NCBI GenBank assembly: GCA_945863825.1
Contig: CAMBBY010000118.1
Location: forward strand, 1-5,626
Source of the DNA: an uncultured Prevotella sp.
GTDB taxonomy: Bacteria; Bacteroidota; Bacteroidia; Bacteroidales; Bacteroidaceae
DNA length: 5,626 bases
Reading direction: 5' to 3'
Positions 1-5,626 of this stretch are shown here, one piece after another. The position numbers and the translations under genes were made by a program. The notes beneath the pieces are model-generated. The model was not told the DNA's origin. It saw nothing but the letters and a program-made list of their open reading frames with translations, and did not search any database. The first letter of the stretch is position 1, and each line of letters starts with the position of its first letter.

Positions 1-45
1 ACACAAGGAGTATCGTCGGCAGCGTCAGATGTGTATAAGAGACAG
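1..45 (+). other. Nextera i5-side library adapter (synthetic)
   Basis: This is synthetic sequence, not genome. Positions 1-4 (ACAC) match the end of the P5 arm. Positions 5-12 (AAGGAGTA) match the i5 index known as S507. Positions 13-26 are TCGTCGGCAGCGTC, the read 1 adapter. Positions 27-45 are the 19-bp Tn5 mosaic end AGATGTGTATAAGAGACAG. The identification rests on recalled adapter sequences, and the match is full length. The genomic insert begins at 46. A minus-strand reading frame running into this block acquires the false C-terminus LSLIHI. Confidence 0.98.
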
Positions 46-438
46 GATATGCAGATTTGCCATCGGCAGGAAGCGCATGCCATGAGGCCCTGGGATGAAG
101 GTCTGGTTGATGAGAGCAGCCGCCTCCTCTTCCCTGCCATTGAAGATGAGTTCCCTCACCTTTGGCAGATTCTCCAGGGATTTCTTGCTATTGTTGTTAT
201 GGGGACCGCCACTCCAGAAAGTCTCCTCATTCAACTGGATATTCTCATCCGTGGTACCACCATACACCATACCTCCCAGATGAGAGTTTCCGATAGGCAG
301 AGCCTCCAGCCACTGCTGGGCTGGGGCGTTATACCAAAGTCGTGTGCTATTATCAGAGCAGCTAGCCTTTGCCCTCATCTGCAAGGGAAGCGACAGTGCC
401 AGGACCACTGCTCCCAAAATCATTTTATTTCTGTTCAT
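46..438 (-). CDS. GH95 family alpha-L-fucosidase / alpha-L-galactosidase, N-terminal fragment
   Basis: This is the first 131 codons of a glycoside hydrolase family 95 enzyme. The family removes terminal alpha-1,2-linked L-fucose, or in some Bacteroidetes members L-galactose, from glycans such as xyloglucan or complex heteroxylan. The ATG at 438 is the first ATG in frame; the longer frame from 477 needs a TTG codon and would overlap the likely promoter. Residues 1-25 form a type I signal peptide (Arg/Lys n-region, hydrophobic LGAVVLALSLPL, cleavage near AKA/SC), implying export. Residues 34-80 carry the family's N-terminal beta-sandwich motifs: LWYNAPAQQWLEALPIGN, MVYGG, IQLNEETFWSGGPH. The catalytic (alpha/alpha)6 barrel, roughly 650 residues judging by usual family length, lies beyond the library end, so activity and fucose/galactose preference cannot be judged. 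Cys27 lacks a proper lipobox (KAS-C), so I do not call it a lipoprotein. It probably has its own promoter (475-482). Confidence 0.9.
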
Positions 439-440
439 AA

Positions 441-457
441 AATCAATATTATCGATT
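441..457. repeat. Quasi-palindrome just upstream of the GH95 start codon
   Basis: This is a 17-nt odd-length palindrome. On the minus strand it reads AATCGATAATATTGATT, with a single non-Watson-Crick (G/T) pair. It ends 2 nt before the GH95 ATG. It could be a small operator or an RNA hairpin in the leader. AT-rich sequence of this kind also arises by chance, so function is unproven. Confidence 0.35.
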
Positions 458-462
458 AGTTT

Positions 463-518
463 AAAAAGACGGCACAAAGATAAGAAAACTTTTTAAGTTT
501 CCATCACTTTGTGCCGTC
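463..518 (-). terminator. Intrinsic terminator after the tandem GH43 gene
   Basis: On the minus strand a perfect 12-bp stem, GACGGCACAAAG (518-507) with CTTTGTGCCGTC (479-468), is followed directly by five T residues (467-463). It lies 27 nt past the GH43 stop codon. The 27-nt loop is long but contains a second small hairpin, AAACTT/AAGTTT (500-495 with 491-486). Stem plus U-tract is the classic factor-independent form. The 3' arm overlaps the candidate -7 box of the next gene, so the element may also serve as a DNA-level site. Confidence 0.65.
475..482 (-). promoter_or_regulatory. Candidate Bacteroidetes -7 box for the GH95 gene
   Basis: TATCTTTG on the minus strand matches the Bacteroidetes sigma-ABfr -7 consensus TAnnTTTG exactly. 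It lies 36 nt upstream of the GH95 ATG, leaving a leader of roughly 30 nt. I see no TTG -33 element at the usual 19-21 nt spacing. The box would therefore be weak, activator-dependent, or fortuitous. It overlaps the 3' arm of the preceding terminator. Confidence 0.45.
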
Positions 519-545
519 AAATTACAAACAAAACAATCTTAAACT

Positions 546-3509
546 TTATTTCTCTTTCGAATATTCAAAAGAATCCACATCCACATAGCCTCCAGCAGCC
601 TTTGTGGCATAATTGTAGATGGCGATACGGGTACCCATGAAGAAGCGGCGATAATCATACTGCATCTTGAAATCCTTGATGGCAGGAATCCAGGTCTTGC
701 CGTCTATACTATATAATAAGGTGGCGAGATCCTGATGAAGACGGAAATCGCAACTCATCTTCAGATAGATGATGCTTGATTTCGTTGCCTTATCCTGCTT
801 CAGATTCAAAGGCTGGCGATACACCTCCTCACGCTTCACATCGGTCACCGCCTTTTCCTTTTCAGTCAAAGCTACACTCTCCTTGGTACCCACTACAAAG
901 AGTTTCTTGCCTTCCTTTACAATAGAGAGCAAAGCCGCATCACCCTGAAAGGCAGACAAGCCTGCCACATCGCCATCCTTCATCTTACTCACATCCATCT
1001 TGATGATTCCCTCGCAGGTTGGTCCTTCGGTACGGGTACTGATGGTATTAGGAGCCAGGAAGATGTTAGGAACAATACGGGATGTCTTCAGGCGGAGCCA
1101 GCCCTTGCGCTCTGTGAGCGACCAGGCATTATCCACAGGATTGTGGTTCCACTGCCACTGCAATTCCAGTTTATCCTTCGAGAAATCATCGTCATACACG
1201 AGTCCCTTGCCGTCGTAGCCCAGCACAGGCTTCTGCATCTCGGCAGGAATATTGCCCTTCTCATCGGTCAGCATAGGCCATCCGTCCTTCCAGGTACATG
1301 GCTCCAGCGTGAGCACTCTGCCCACACCACCACGGTCTTGGAATACGATGCCATACCAGTTGCCATCCTTATCATCTACAATCGTACCTTGTCCCACGCC
1401 GTTGAATCCGGCAAACTCCGTTTCCAGAATCACCTTCTTTTCATAAGGGCCCTGAATGTGATCTGCACGATAACAAACCTCACGACGAGGATGTCCCTGT
1501 GGCCACGAGATCATCAGGAGATAATACTTGCCGTTGTGCTTGATCATGCGGGAGCCTTCGAGCAAACCCGTTTCATCAGCATCACGCTCAAACAGTTTAC
1601 GATGGCTGCCCGGCACCACTTCCGTCAGGTCGACATTCAGCTGCACCATCTCTCCCGTTCCATAAACCACGTATGCCTTATCATCGTCATCAAAGAAGAG
1701 AGCGGCATCATGGAAATGCTGCAAACGGCTGTGGATAGTCCATTTGCCCTCAATATCATCGGCTGTACAGATATAAGTCTCTCCACCGGGATTATCATTC
1801 GGAGCAAAGAGCGCATAGAACTTGCCACGATGATACTGCAGCGAAGTAGCCCACTGACCACGACCATACACCGTACCCTCCTTCATGTCATACTTAGGCG
1901 AATCGGTAAGTTTAGGGAAGATATAGTTCACGGTTTCCCAGTTCACCAGATCCTTCGATTTCATGATAGGCGCACCCGGCATCAGATGCATGGTGGTGCT
2001 TACCATATAGAAGCTGTCACCCACACGGATTACATCCACATCAGGCACATCAGCCCAAACCACAGGATTGGCGAAATTCTTCTCAAACTTCCACCAGTCA
2101 AAATTGAAGAGTTTGTTTCCCTTCAATCCCTTGAACACGAAGTATATATCATGCTTTCCTGTCACTTTCTTTAGCATTTGTGCCGAGAAAGTCTTCCACT
2201 TTTCCCAGCCACCCGTCTTGCTGACATCTATCTTTGCCACCAGTTCGCCATCTTCCTTATCGAGATGAACCTCCAGCGAACCTCCAAGCGAAGAGCACGC
2301 CGCTGAGATGGCAAATGCATCCGGACTCTCATTTCCGAAATCCACCTCACGTACCTTGATATAATCACCTGTATGAATTTCAGAGATATAAACACCCGTA
2401 TCATCGGTCTGCTCCGACTTCACTCCCTTAGAGAAAGCGATGGTTTCTGCTTCCTGGCGCTTGTAAGGATTGAGGGTTGCGATAGGAGCCACTCCTTCCT
2501 GGGTATGGTGGATGATTGGGAAGGTACCGTCGGCATTATATTTGAATTCTTCCACAGCCACACTGCGTCCGAATCCGCCACCCAGTTTACCCGTATGATA
2601 GAAGAAATAAGACTTGCCCTTGAAGTCGGTCACACCGCAATGGTTAGTAAAGGAACCCGTATCTTCCAATGGCATGATTTCGCCCATATACTTCCATGGT
2701 CCGAAAGGCTTCTTGCTCATGGAATAAGCGATATGCTCAGGCACTCCACCTGCAGCATAAAGCATATAATAGTTCTTGCCACGCTTCATGAACCAAGGTC
2801 CCTCTGTGTAGCAATCTTTATATTTTCGGGTAGAATCACGCTTCTCCACGTCAGGCGAACCGAATCCCTCCTCAGTCATCACGATTCTGCCCACTTCACA
2901 CTTTTCATCAACAGCTGCCTTAGCATCTATACCCCCCTTGAAGCTGATCATATCTTTATTCAGTTTGGCATAGTAAAGATGCGGATTACCCCAATAGAGA
3001 TAAGCCTGACCATCCTCGTCCATCCAAACCGTAGGGTCGATATTGTCCCAACTTCCATTATCGAAAAGCGGTTTGCCCAGCGCATCCTTGAACGGACCGG
3101 TAGGAGAATCAGCCACAGCTACGCCGATAGCCATTCCGCCCGTCAGTTTAGAGTGCGCACAGATATACCAGTAATACTTACCATTACGTTCGATAGTCTG
3201 TGCTGCCCAGGCACGGTCGTCTGCCCAGGAAAAAGAACTGAGGTCGAGCGGAGAACCATGGTCTGTCCAGTTCACCATATCCTTGGTGGAATACACACGC
3301 CATTCGTTCATCCAGAAGAAGTCAGCCTTATCTTCATCATGACCGGTATATACATAGAGACGGTCTCCGACAACCAGAGATGCCGGGTCGGTAGTTAACT
3401 GTGTTTGCACGATAGGATTCTGCGCATAGGCAGCTCCCTGCATGGCAAGCAGCCATGCGCTTATCAGTAACGGCTTTCTGAGAGCCAAGATTTTCGTTGT
3501 ATTCATCAT
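546..3509 (-). CDS. Secreted tandem GH43 enzyme: GH43-CBM6-GH43 with C-terminal beta-sandwich
   Basis: This complete 987-residue protein probably removes alpha-L-arabinofuranosyl and/or beta-xylosyl units from plant hemicellulose or pectin side chains. Residues 1-29 are a type I signal peptide (n-region KILALRK, cleavage near AYA/QNP). The first GH43 five-bladed propeller (about 32-345) has its Asp base at 41 (TTDPASL), Asp pKa modulator at 158 (NIDPTVW), Glu acid at 236 (YTEGPW) and the NHxG histidine at 289. A CBM6-like beta-sandwich starts at QEAE (about 352-477). The second GH43 (about 480-765) has Asp490 (VPDVDVIRVGD), Asp601 (FHDAALFF) and Glu651 (LLEGSRM). A concanavalin-like domain, as in GH43 beta-xylosidases, ends the protein (about 769-987). 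The second half recalls subfamily GH43_12 and the first an arabinoxylan-arabinofuranohydrolase-like or GH43_29-like group; these subfamily names are from memory. The start is the ATG at 3509, followed directly by a second ATG at 3506. The longer frame from 3554 needs a TTG codon and crosses the promoter. No frameshift is seen. Confidence 0.93.
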   Translation of the reverse strand: MMNTTKILALRKPLLISAWLLAMQGAAYAQNPIVQTQLTTDPASLVVGDRLYVYTGHDEDKADFFWMNEWRVYSTKDMVNWTDHGSPLDLSSFSWADDRAWAAQTIERNGKYYWYICAHSKLTGGMAIGVAVADSPTGPFKDALGKPLFDNGSWDNIDPTVWMDEDGQAYLYWGNPHLYYAKLNKDMISFKGGIDAKAAVDEKCEVGRIVMTEEGFGSPDVEKRDSTRKYKDCYTEGPWFMKRGKNYYMLYAAGGVPEHIAYSMSKKPFGPWKYMGEIMPLEDTGSFTNHCGVTDFKGKSYFFYHTGKLGGGFGRSVAVEEFKYNADGTFPIIHHTQEGVAPIATLNPYKRQEAETIAFSKGVKSEQTDDTGVYISEIHTGDYIKVREVDFGNESPDAFAISAACSSLGGSLEVHLDKEDGELVAKIDVSKTGGWEKWKTFSAQMLKKVTGKHDIYFVFKGLKGNKLFNFDWWKFEKNFANPVVWADVPDVDVIRVGDSFYMVSTTMHLMPGAPIMKSKDLVNWETVNYIFPKLTDSPKYDMKEGTVYGRGQWATSLQYHRGKFYALFAPNDNPGGETYICTADDIEGKWTIHSRLQHFHDAALFFDDDDKAYVVYGTGEMVQLNVDLTEVVPGSHRKLFERDADETGLLEGSRMIKHNGKYYLLMISWPQGHPRREVCYRADHIQGPYEKKVILETEFAGFNGVGQGTIVDDKDGNWYGIVFQDRGGVGRVLTLEPCTWKDGWPMLTDEKGNIPAEMQKPVLGYDGKGLVYDDDFSKDKLELQWQWNHNPVDNAWSLTERKGWLRLKTSRIVPNIFLAPNTISTRTEGPTCEGIIKMDVSKMKDGDVAGLSAFQGDAALLSIVKEGKKLFVVGTKESVALTEKEKAVTDVKREEVYRQPLNLKQDKATKSSIIYLKMSCDFRLHQDLATLLYSIDGKTWIPAIKDFKMQYDYRRFFMGTRIAIYNYATKAAGGYVDVDSFEYSKEK

Positions 3510-3563
3510 TATGATTGTTTTTTCGTTTAATGCTGCAAAATTACGAAAAAACAATCATAATGA
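3506..3563. repeat. Perfect 21-bp inverted repeat over the GH43 promoter and start codon
   Basis: The arms at 3506-3526 and 3543-3563 are exact reverse complements over all 21 bases, separated by 16 nt. On the minus strand the upstream arm contains TATGATTG, the arm-spacer junction contains TAATTTTG, and the downstream arm covers the GH43 ATG. A perfect match this long is far beyond what AT-rich sequence would normally give. It could be a dimeric regulator's operator, a leader hairpin masking the start codon, a relic of a template-switch mutation, or an amplification/assembly artefact. No protein-binding family is recognised. Confidence 0.85.
3536..3543 (-). promoter_or_regulatory. Candidate -7 box (proximal) for the tandem GH43 gene
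   Basis: TAATTTTG on the minus strand matches the TAnnTTTG consensus exactly and lies 26 nt before the ATG at 3509. No TTG is seen at the expected -33 spacing. It sits mainly in the 16-nt spacer of the inverted repeat, where a palindrome-binding factor would occlude or expose it. Initiation here would give a leader of about 20 nt. Confidence 0.4.
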
Positions 3564-3584
3564 CTTTATAAAATGTTTCAAAAA
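3552..3584 (-). promoter_or_regulatory. Candidate promoter (distal, -33 and -7) for the tandem GH43 gene
   Basis: On the minus strand TTTTTG (3584-3579) is followed after exactly 19 nt by TATGATTG (3559-3552). The spacing matches Bacteroidetes -33/-7 promoters. The -7 element has one mismatch to TAnnTTTG. The -7 box lies inside the upstream arm of the inverted repeat. Which of this and the proximal box is used cannot be told from sequence. Confidence 0.4.
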
Positions 3585-3648
3585 CTTTATTAAGTTTATC
3601 TTACTACACAAACTCTATTGGTGATTGATGCACTTGTCTCATTCTTGA

Positions 3649-3679
3649 GTAGAATATATGCTAACATATACTTTTCTAC
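3649..3679 (-). terminator. Hairpin directly after the GH127 stop codon (weak terminator or 3' stabiliser)
   Basis: Two nucleotides after the GH127 TAA, the minus strand can fold GTAGAA (3679-3674) with TTCTAC (3654-3649) and TATATG (3670-3665) with CATATA (3660-3655). This leaves a TTAG loop and a 3-nt bulge. The stem is AU-rich and no U-tract follows, so a classic intrinsic terminator is doubtful. It may protect the 3' end or slow the polymerase. Confidence 0.35.
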
Positions 3680-3681
3680 AA

Positions 3682-5580
3682 TTAATGCTTCACAAGTCTC
3701 ACACCATAAATCTGTCCAACTTGCTTGCCCTTATGAGCCACAAACTTCACTCTTATTTCCTTCTTGCCCTTAACAAACTCTGAAGGAATGGCATAATCAA
3801 CGGTCTTAAACTGTGTGGTGCGCCAGCGATGACTGTTGTTCACGCTGCAAAGCAACTTGTCGTTGACATAAATATCAAACTCACTTGTACGCCATTCATC
3901 CTGTCCCCAGAACTTGAGCTGAAGGCTAAGATTAGTCTCTCCCTTGGTCTGCATCAGATAGCTGAAGAAATGCCCATCCCTTGCATCACGGAAAAAGACG
4001 CCCTCAGTATTACCACGCTCAGTAACATCAGCCTCCATGTTATGATCAGTCTCAGGCTGCTGTTCTCCAGGGTTCACCTTATCCACAGTTCTAGCCTCCA
4101 AAGCCTGACGGGCTTTTTCCTCATCAGCCAACTTCTGCATATAAGCCTTGTAATCATTCTCGCCTAATGCCAACCAATACATCATATATCGAGAATCATG
4201 AATCTCGAAGAAAGGCTGCAGTTCACCATCAATGGCATTCTCCATTCGGGTGGCAAGTTTAAAGTGCAAAGGCTTGCCAGGAACTGGCTTCAGGTCTTTG
4301 GCAATGTCGTCGAGATGTTTCGGCAACAGAATAGGAGCCTCATCAAGAGCCAGTTTCTTTCCACCGGCATACTGTCCGAAACGGCTGTCATCGGCAATGA
4401 GTCCACGCATATCCTCCGTTCCCGTCTTCATGCCGAGCAGGATAGGACCATACATGATTGCCACATACTGAGGCACATTGATCATCGGTTTGATGTAAGC
4501 GTGCATAGGCATAGAAATCTTTACCTGGTCACCCTTCTTCCATTTGCGCTTCATGCAGACAAATCCATTCTCCTCATAGCTATCGGCATCAAAACCAACA
4601 CCCTTCACTGTGAAGTTTTCACACCAGGATGGCTTACGGACTTTCAGGATGAAAGTTCCCTTACCCTTGGCTACTTCTACGACTGATGACTCAGCATACG
4701 GGAAGGCAGTCTGCTGACGAATCACCATCTTTCTATCCTTCCAATTCAACTCGGATGCCACGAAGAGATTCACGTACAGGGCATCGTTCTCCGCCTTCAC
4801 ACCCTTATCGTGCGTCCAGACAAACTGTCCATACTTTCCGTGGTCTTCCATACCTGTTCCCACGCAGCACCACATCGCCTCATTAGGAGCAGAATAGTTG
4901 CGATAATGGCGAGGACGGGCGGGAGTGAAATAGACATAGCCGCCATGTTGAGGATGCTGGGCAGAGAGGATATGGTTGAACATCGCAGTCTCGTAAAAGT
5001 CGCCATACATGCCATTAGGCTTCACTCGGTTCAGATCCTCGGTAAGCTTCAGCATATTATAAGTATTGCAAGACTCCGGTCCATCGATGTCGTTGATATA
5101 GTCGATGCAATTTTCCTTAGTCGGGAAGTGCTCACGCCTGCTGTTACCTCCAAAAGCCAGCGAACGCTGACGTGTCACTATTTCCCAGAAATAATCGCTG
5201 GCATTGTGATATTGCACATCATGAGCCAACTCAGCGATGCGCTGATAGCCGATAACCTTCGGAATCTGCGTATTAGCATGCATATTGTCAAGGCAGTCCT
5301 TGCCGTTTTCCAGAGGAACAAGCAACATTCTGTGGGAGAAGCGTCGGGCACAATCCAGATATTTCTGCTCACCGGTAATAGCGTATGCATCAGCAAGCAC
5401 CTCGTTCATGCCTCCATGCTCGTTGCCGAGCATTTTCTCCATCTGTTCGTCGTTCAGATCACGCGTAATGTCCACAGCCCAATCGCAGAACTTCAGAAAC
5501 AGATTCTTTGCCTGTTCATTGCCGCAATAGAGCCATGCATCACGAAGACCTGCATACATCTTATGAATGTTATAGAAAGG
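3682..5580 (-). CDS. GH127/GH146-type beta-L-arabinofuranosidase, missing N-terminus
   Basis: The 632 native residues start at PFYNIHKMYAGLRDAWLYCG and end at VRLVKH plus TAA. The family (Pfam DUF1680 / Glyco_hydro_127) releases beta-L-arabinofuranose using a Zn-bound cysteine nucleophile. Residues 1-260 form the (alpha/alpha)6 barrel. The predicted Zn site is Glu169 and Cys171 (PESCNTYN) with Cys238 and Cys239 (MWCCVGTG). The nucleophile is probably Cys238 by analogy with HypBA1 Cys417, and Glu150 (SRREHF) is the likely acid/base. Beta-sandwich domains follow, with the FEIHDSRYMMYW block near 457-469 resembling DUF4986. A C-terminal sandwich (about 526-632) resembles DUF6805. Relatives are near 780-800 residues, so roughly 150-170, including any signal peptide, lie beyond the library end. 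The apparent MYKRQ start is adapter-encoded with a GTG codon and is not native. GH127 and GH146 are hard to separate by eye. Confidence 0.92.
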   Translation of the reverse strand, partial: PFYNIHKMYAGLRDAWLYCGNEQAKNLFLKFCDWAVDITRDLNDEQMEKMLGNEHGGMNEVLADAYAITGEQKYLDCARRFSHRMLLVPLENGKDCLDNMHANTQIPKVIGYQRIAELAHDVQYHNASDYFWEIVTRQRSLAFGGNSRREHFPTKENCIDYINDIDGPESCNTYNMLKLTEDLNRVKPNGMYGDFYETAMFNHILSAQHPQHGGYVYFTPARPRHYRNYSAPNEAMWCCVGTGMEDHGKYGQFVWTHDKGVKAENDALYVNLFVASELNWKDRKMVIRQQTAFPYAESSVVEVAKGKGTFILKVRKPSWCENFTVKGVGFDADSYEENGFVCMKRKWKKGDQVKISMPMHAYIKPMINVPQYVAIMYGPILLGMKTGTEDMRGLIADDSRFGQYAGGKKLALDEAPILLPKHLDDIAKDLKPVPGKPLHFKLATRMENAIDGELQPFFEIHDSRYMMYWLALGENDYKAYMQKLADEEKARQALEARTVDKVNPGEQQPETDHNMEADVTERGNTEGVFFRDARDGHFFSYLMQTKGETNLSLQLKFWGQDEWRTSEFDIYVNDKLLCSVNNSHRWRTTQFKTVDYAIPSEFVKGKKEIRVKFVAHKGKQVGQIYGVRLVKH

Positions 5581-5626
5581 CTGTCTCTTATACACATCTC
5601 CGAGCCCACGAGACTAAGGCGAATCT
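5581..5626 (+). other. Nextera i7-side library adapter (synthetic)
   Basis: This is synthetic sequence. Positions 5581-5599 are the reverse-oriented mosaic end CTGTCTCTTATACACATCT. Positions 5600-5614 are CCGAGCCCACGAGAC, the read 2 adapter. Positions 5615-5622 (TAAGGCGA) match the i7 index known as N701. Positions 5623-5626 (ATCT) start the P7 arm. The mosaic end faces outward relative to the insert, opposite to the one at 27-45, as expected for one tagmented library molecule. Confidence 0.98.

Noticed and set aside
355..370. Lipoprotein signal in the GH95 N-terminus (Cys27)
   Set aside because: The residues before the cysteine (Lys-Ala-Ser) do not form a lipobox with Leu/Val/Ile at -3, and a type I cleavage site after AKA fits better.
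439..477. N-terminal extension of the GH95 protein (13 extra residues)
   Set aside because: It would start at TTG within the terminator stem and -7 box, and the ATG at 438 directly opens a normal signal peptide.
1143..2174. A 343-codon open frame on the plus strand inside the GH43 gene
   Set aside because: It is fully antisense to a gene with intact domains and active-site motifs. Its translation has no recognisable domain and looks like out-of-frame sequence. The 341-codon plus-strand frame at 2373-3398 is rejected for the same reasons.
3510..3554. N-terminal extension of the GH43 protein (15 extra residues)
   Set aside because: It would start at TTG, read through the proximal -7 box and palindrome, and place extra residues before a good signal peptide.
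3506..3563. Phase-variable invertible promoter
   Set aside because: Inverted repeats do flank a -7 box, as in Bacteroides invertible promoters. The spacer is only 16 nt, far shorter than known invertible segments, and no recombinase gene is present.
46..5580. CRISPR array, tRNA/rRNA, insertion sequence, phage or defence genes
   Set aside because: I found no spaced direct repeats, structural RNA signatures, transposase motifs or phage genes. The only transposon-derived sequence is the in vitro Tn5 adapter.
5581..5595. Start codon and MYKRQ N-terminus of the GH127 protein
   Set aside because: These codons are encoded by the Nextera mosaic end and begin with GTG; the real N-terminus is outside the window.

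Overview
The window is a 5,535 bp piece of bacterial DNA (46-5580) flanked on both sides by Illumina Nextera library adapters, including what read as the two sample indices. Everything at 1-45 and 5581-5626 is synthetic. The protein ends that read into it (the GTG-started 'MYKRQ' head and the 'LSLIHI' tail) are artefacts. The biological insert looks like a member of Bacteroidetes, most likely Prevotella/Segatella or a close relative. The reasons are the three carbohydrate-active enzyme families with Bacteroidetes-style domain layouts, the lack of Shine-Dalgarno sequences, AT-rich spacers, and -7 boxes of the TAnnTTTG type. The genus is an inference.

All genes lie on the minus strand, so transcription runs from high to low coordinates. 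First (5580-3682) is a GH127/GH146-type beta-L-arabinofuranosidase lacking its N-terminus. A 172 bp spacer follows (3510-3681). It holds a hairpin just after the stop codon, two candidate promoters, and a perfect 21-bp inverted repeat that ends at the start of the next gene. Second (3509-546) is a complete secreted fusion of 987 residues: signal peptide, GH43, CBM6, second GH43, and a C-terminal beta-sandwich. Both GH43 domains keep their catalytic triads. A 107 bp spacer (439-545) then contains an intrinsic terminator whose 3' arm overlaps a candidate -7 box for the third gene. Third (438-46) is the first 131 residues of a secreted GH95 alpha-L-fucosidase/alpha-L-galactosidase, cut by the library end.

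Together the genes look like the enzyme part of a polysaccharide utilisation locus that strips arabinose, xylose and fucose or L-galactose side groups from plant cell-wall glycans (complex arabinoxylan, xyloglucan or pectic side chains). No SusC/SusD pair, regulator or transporter is visible, so the substrate cannot be fixed. I see no wholly new system. The least ordinary signals are the perfect palindrome spanning the GH43 promoter and start codon, and the terminator/promoter overlap before GH95. No gene-free stretch exceeds 300 bases.
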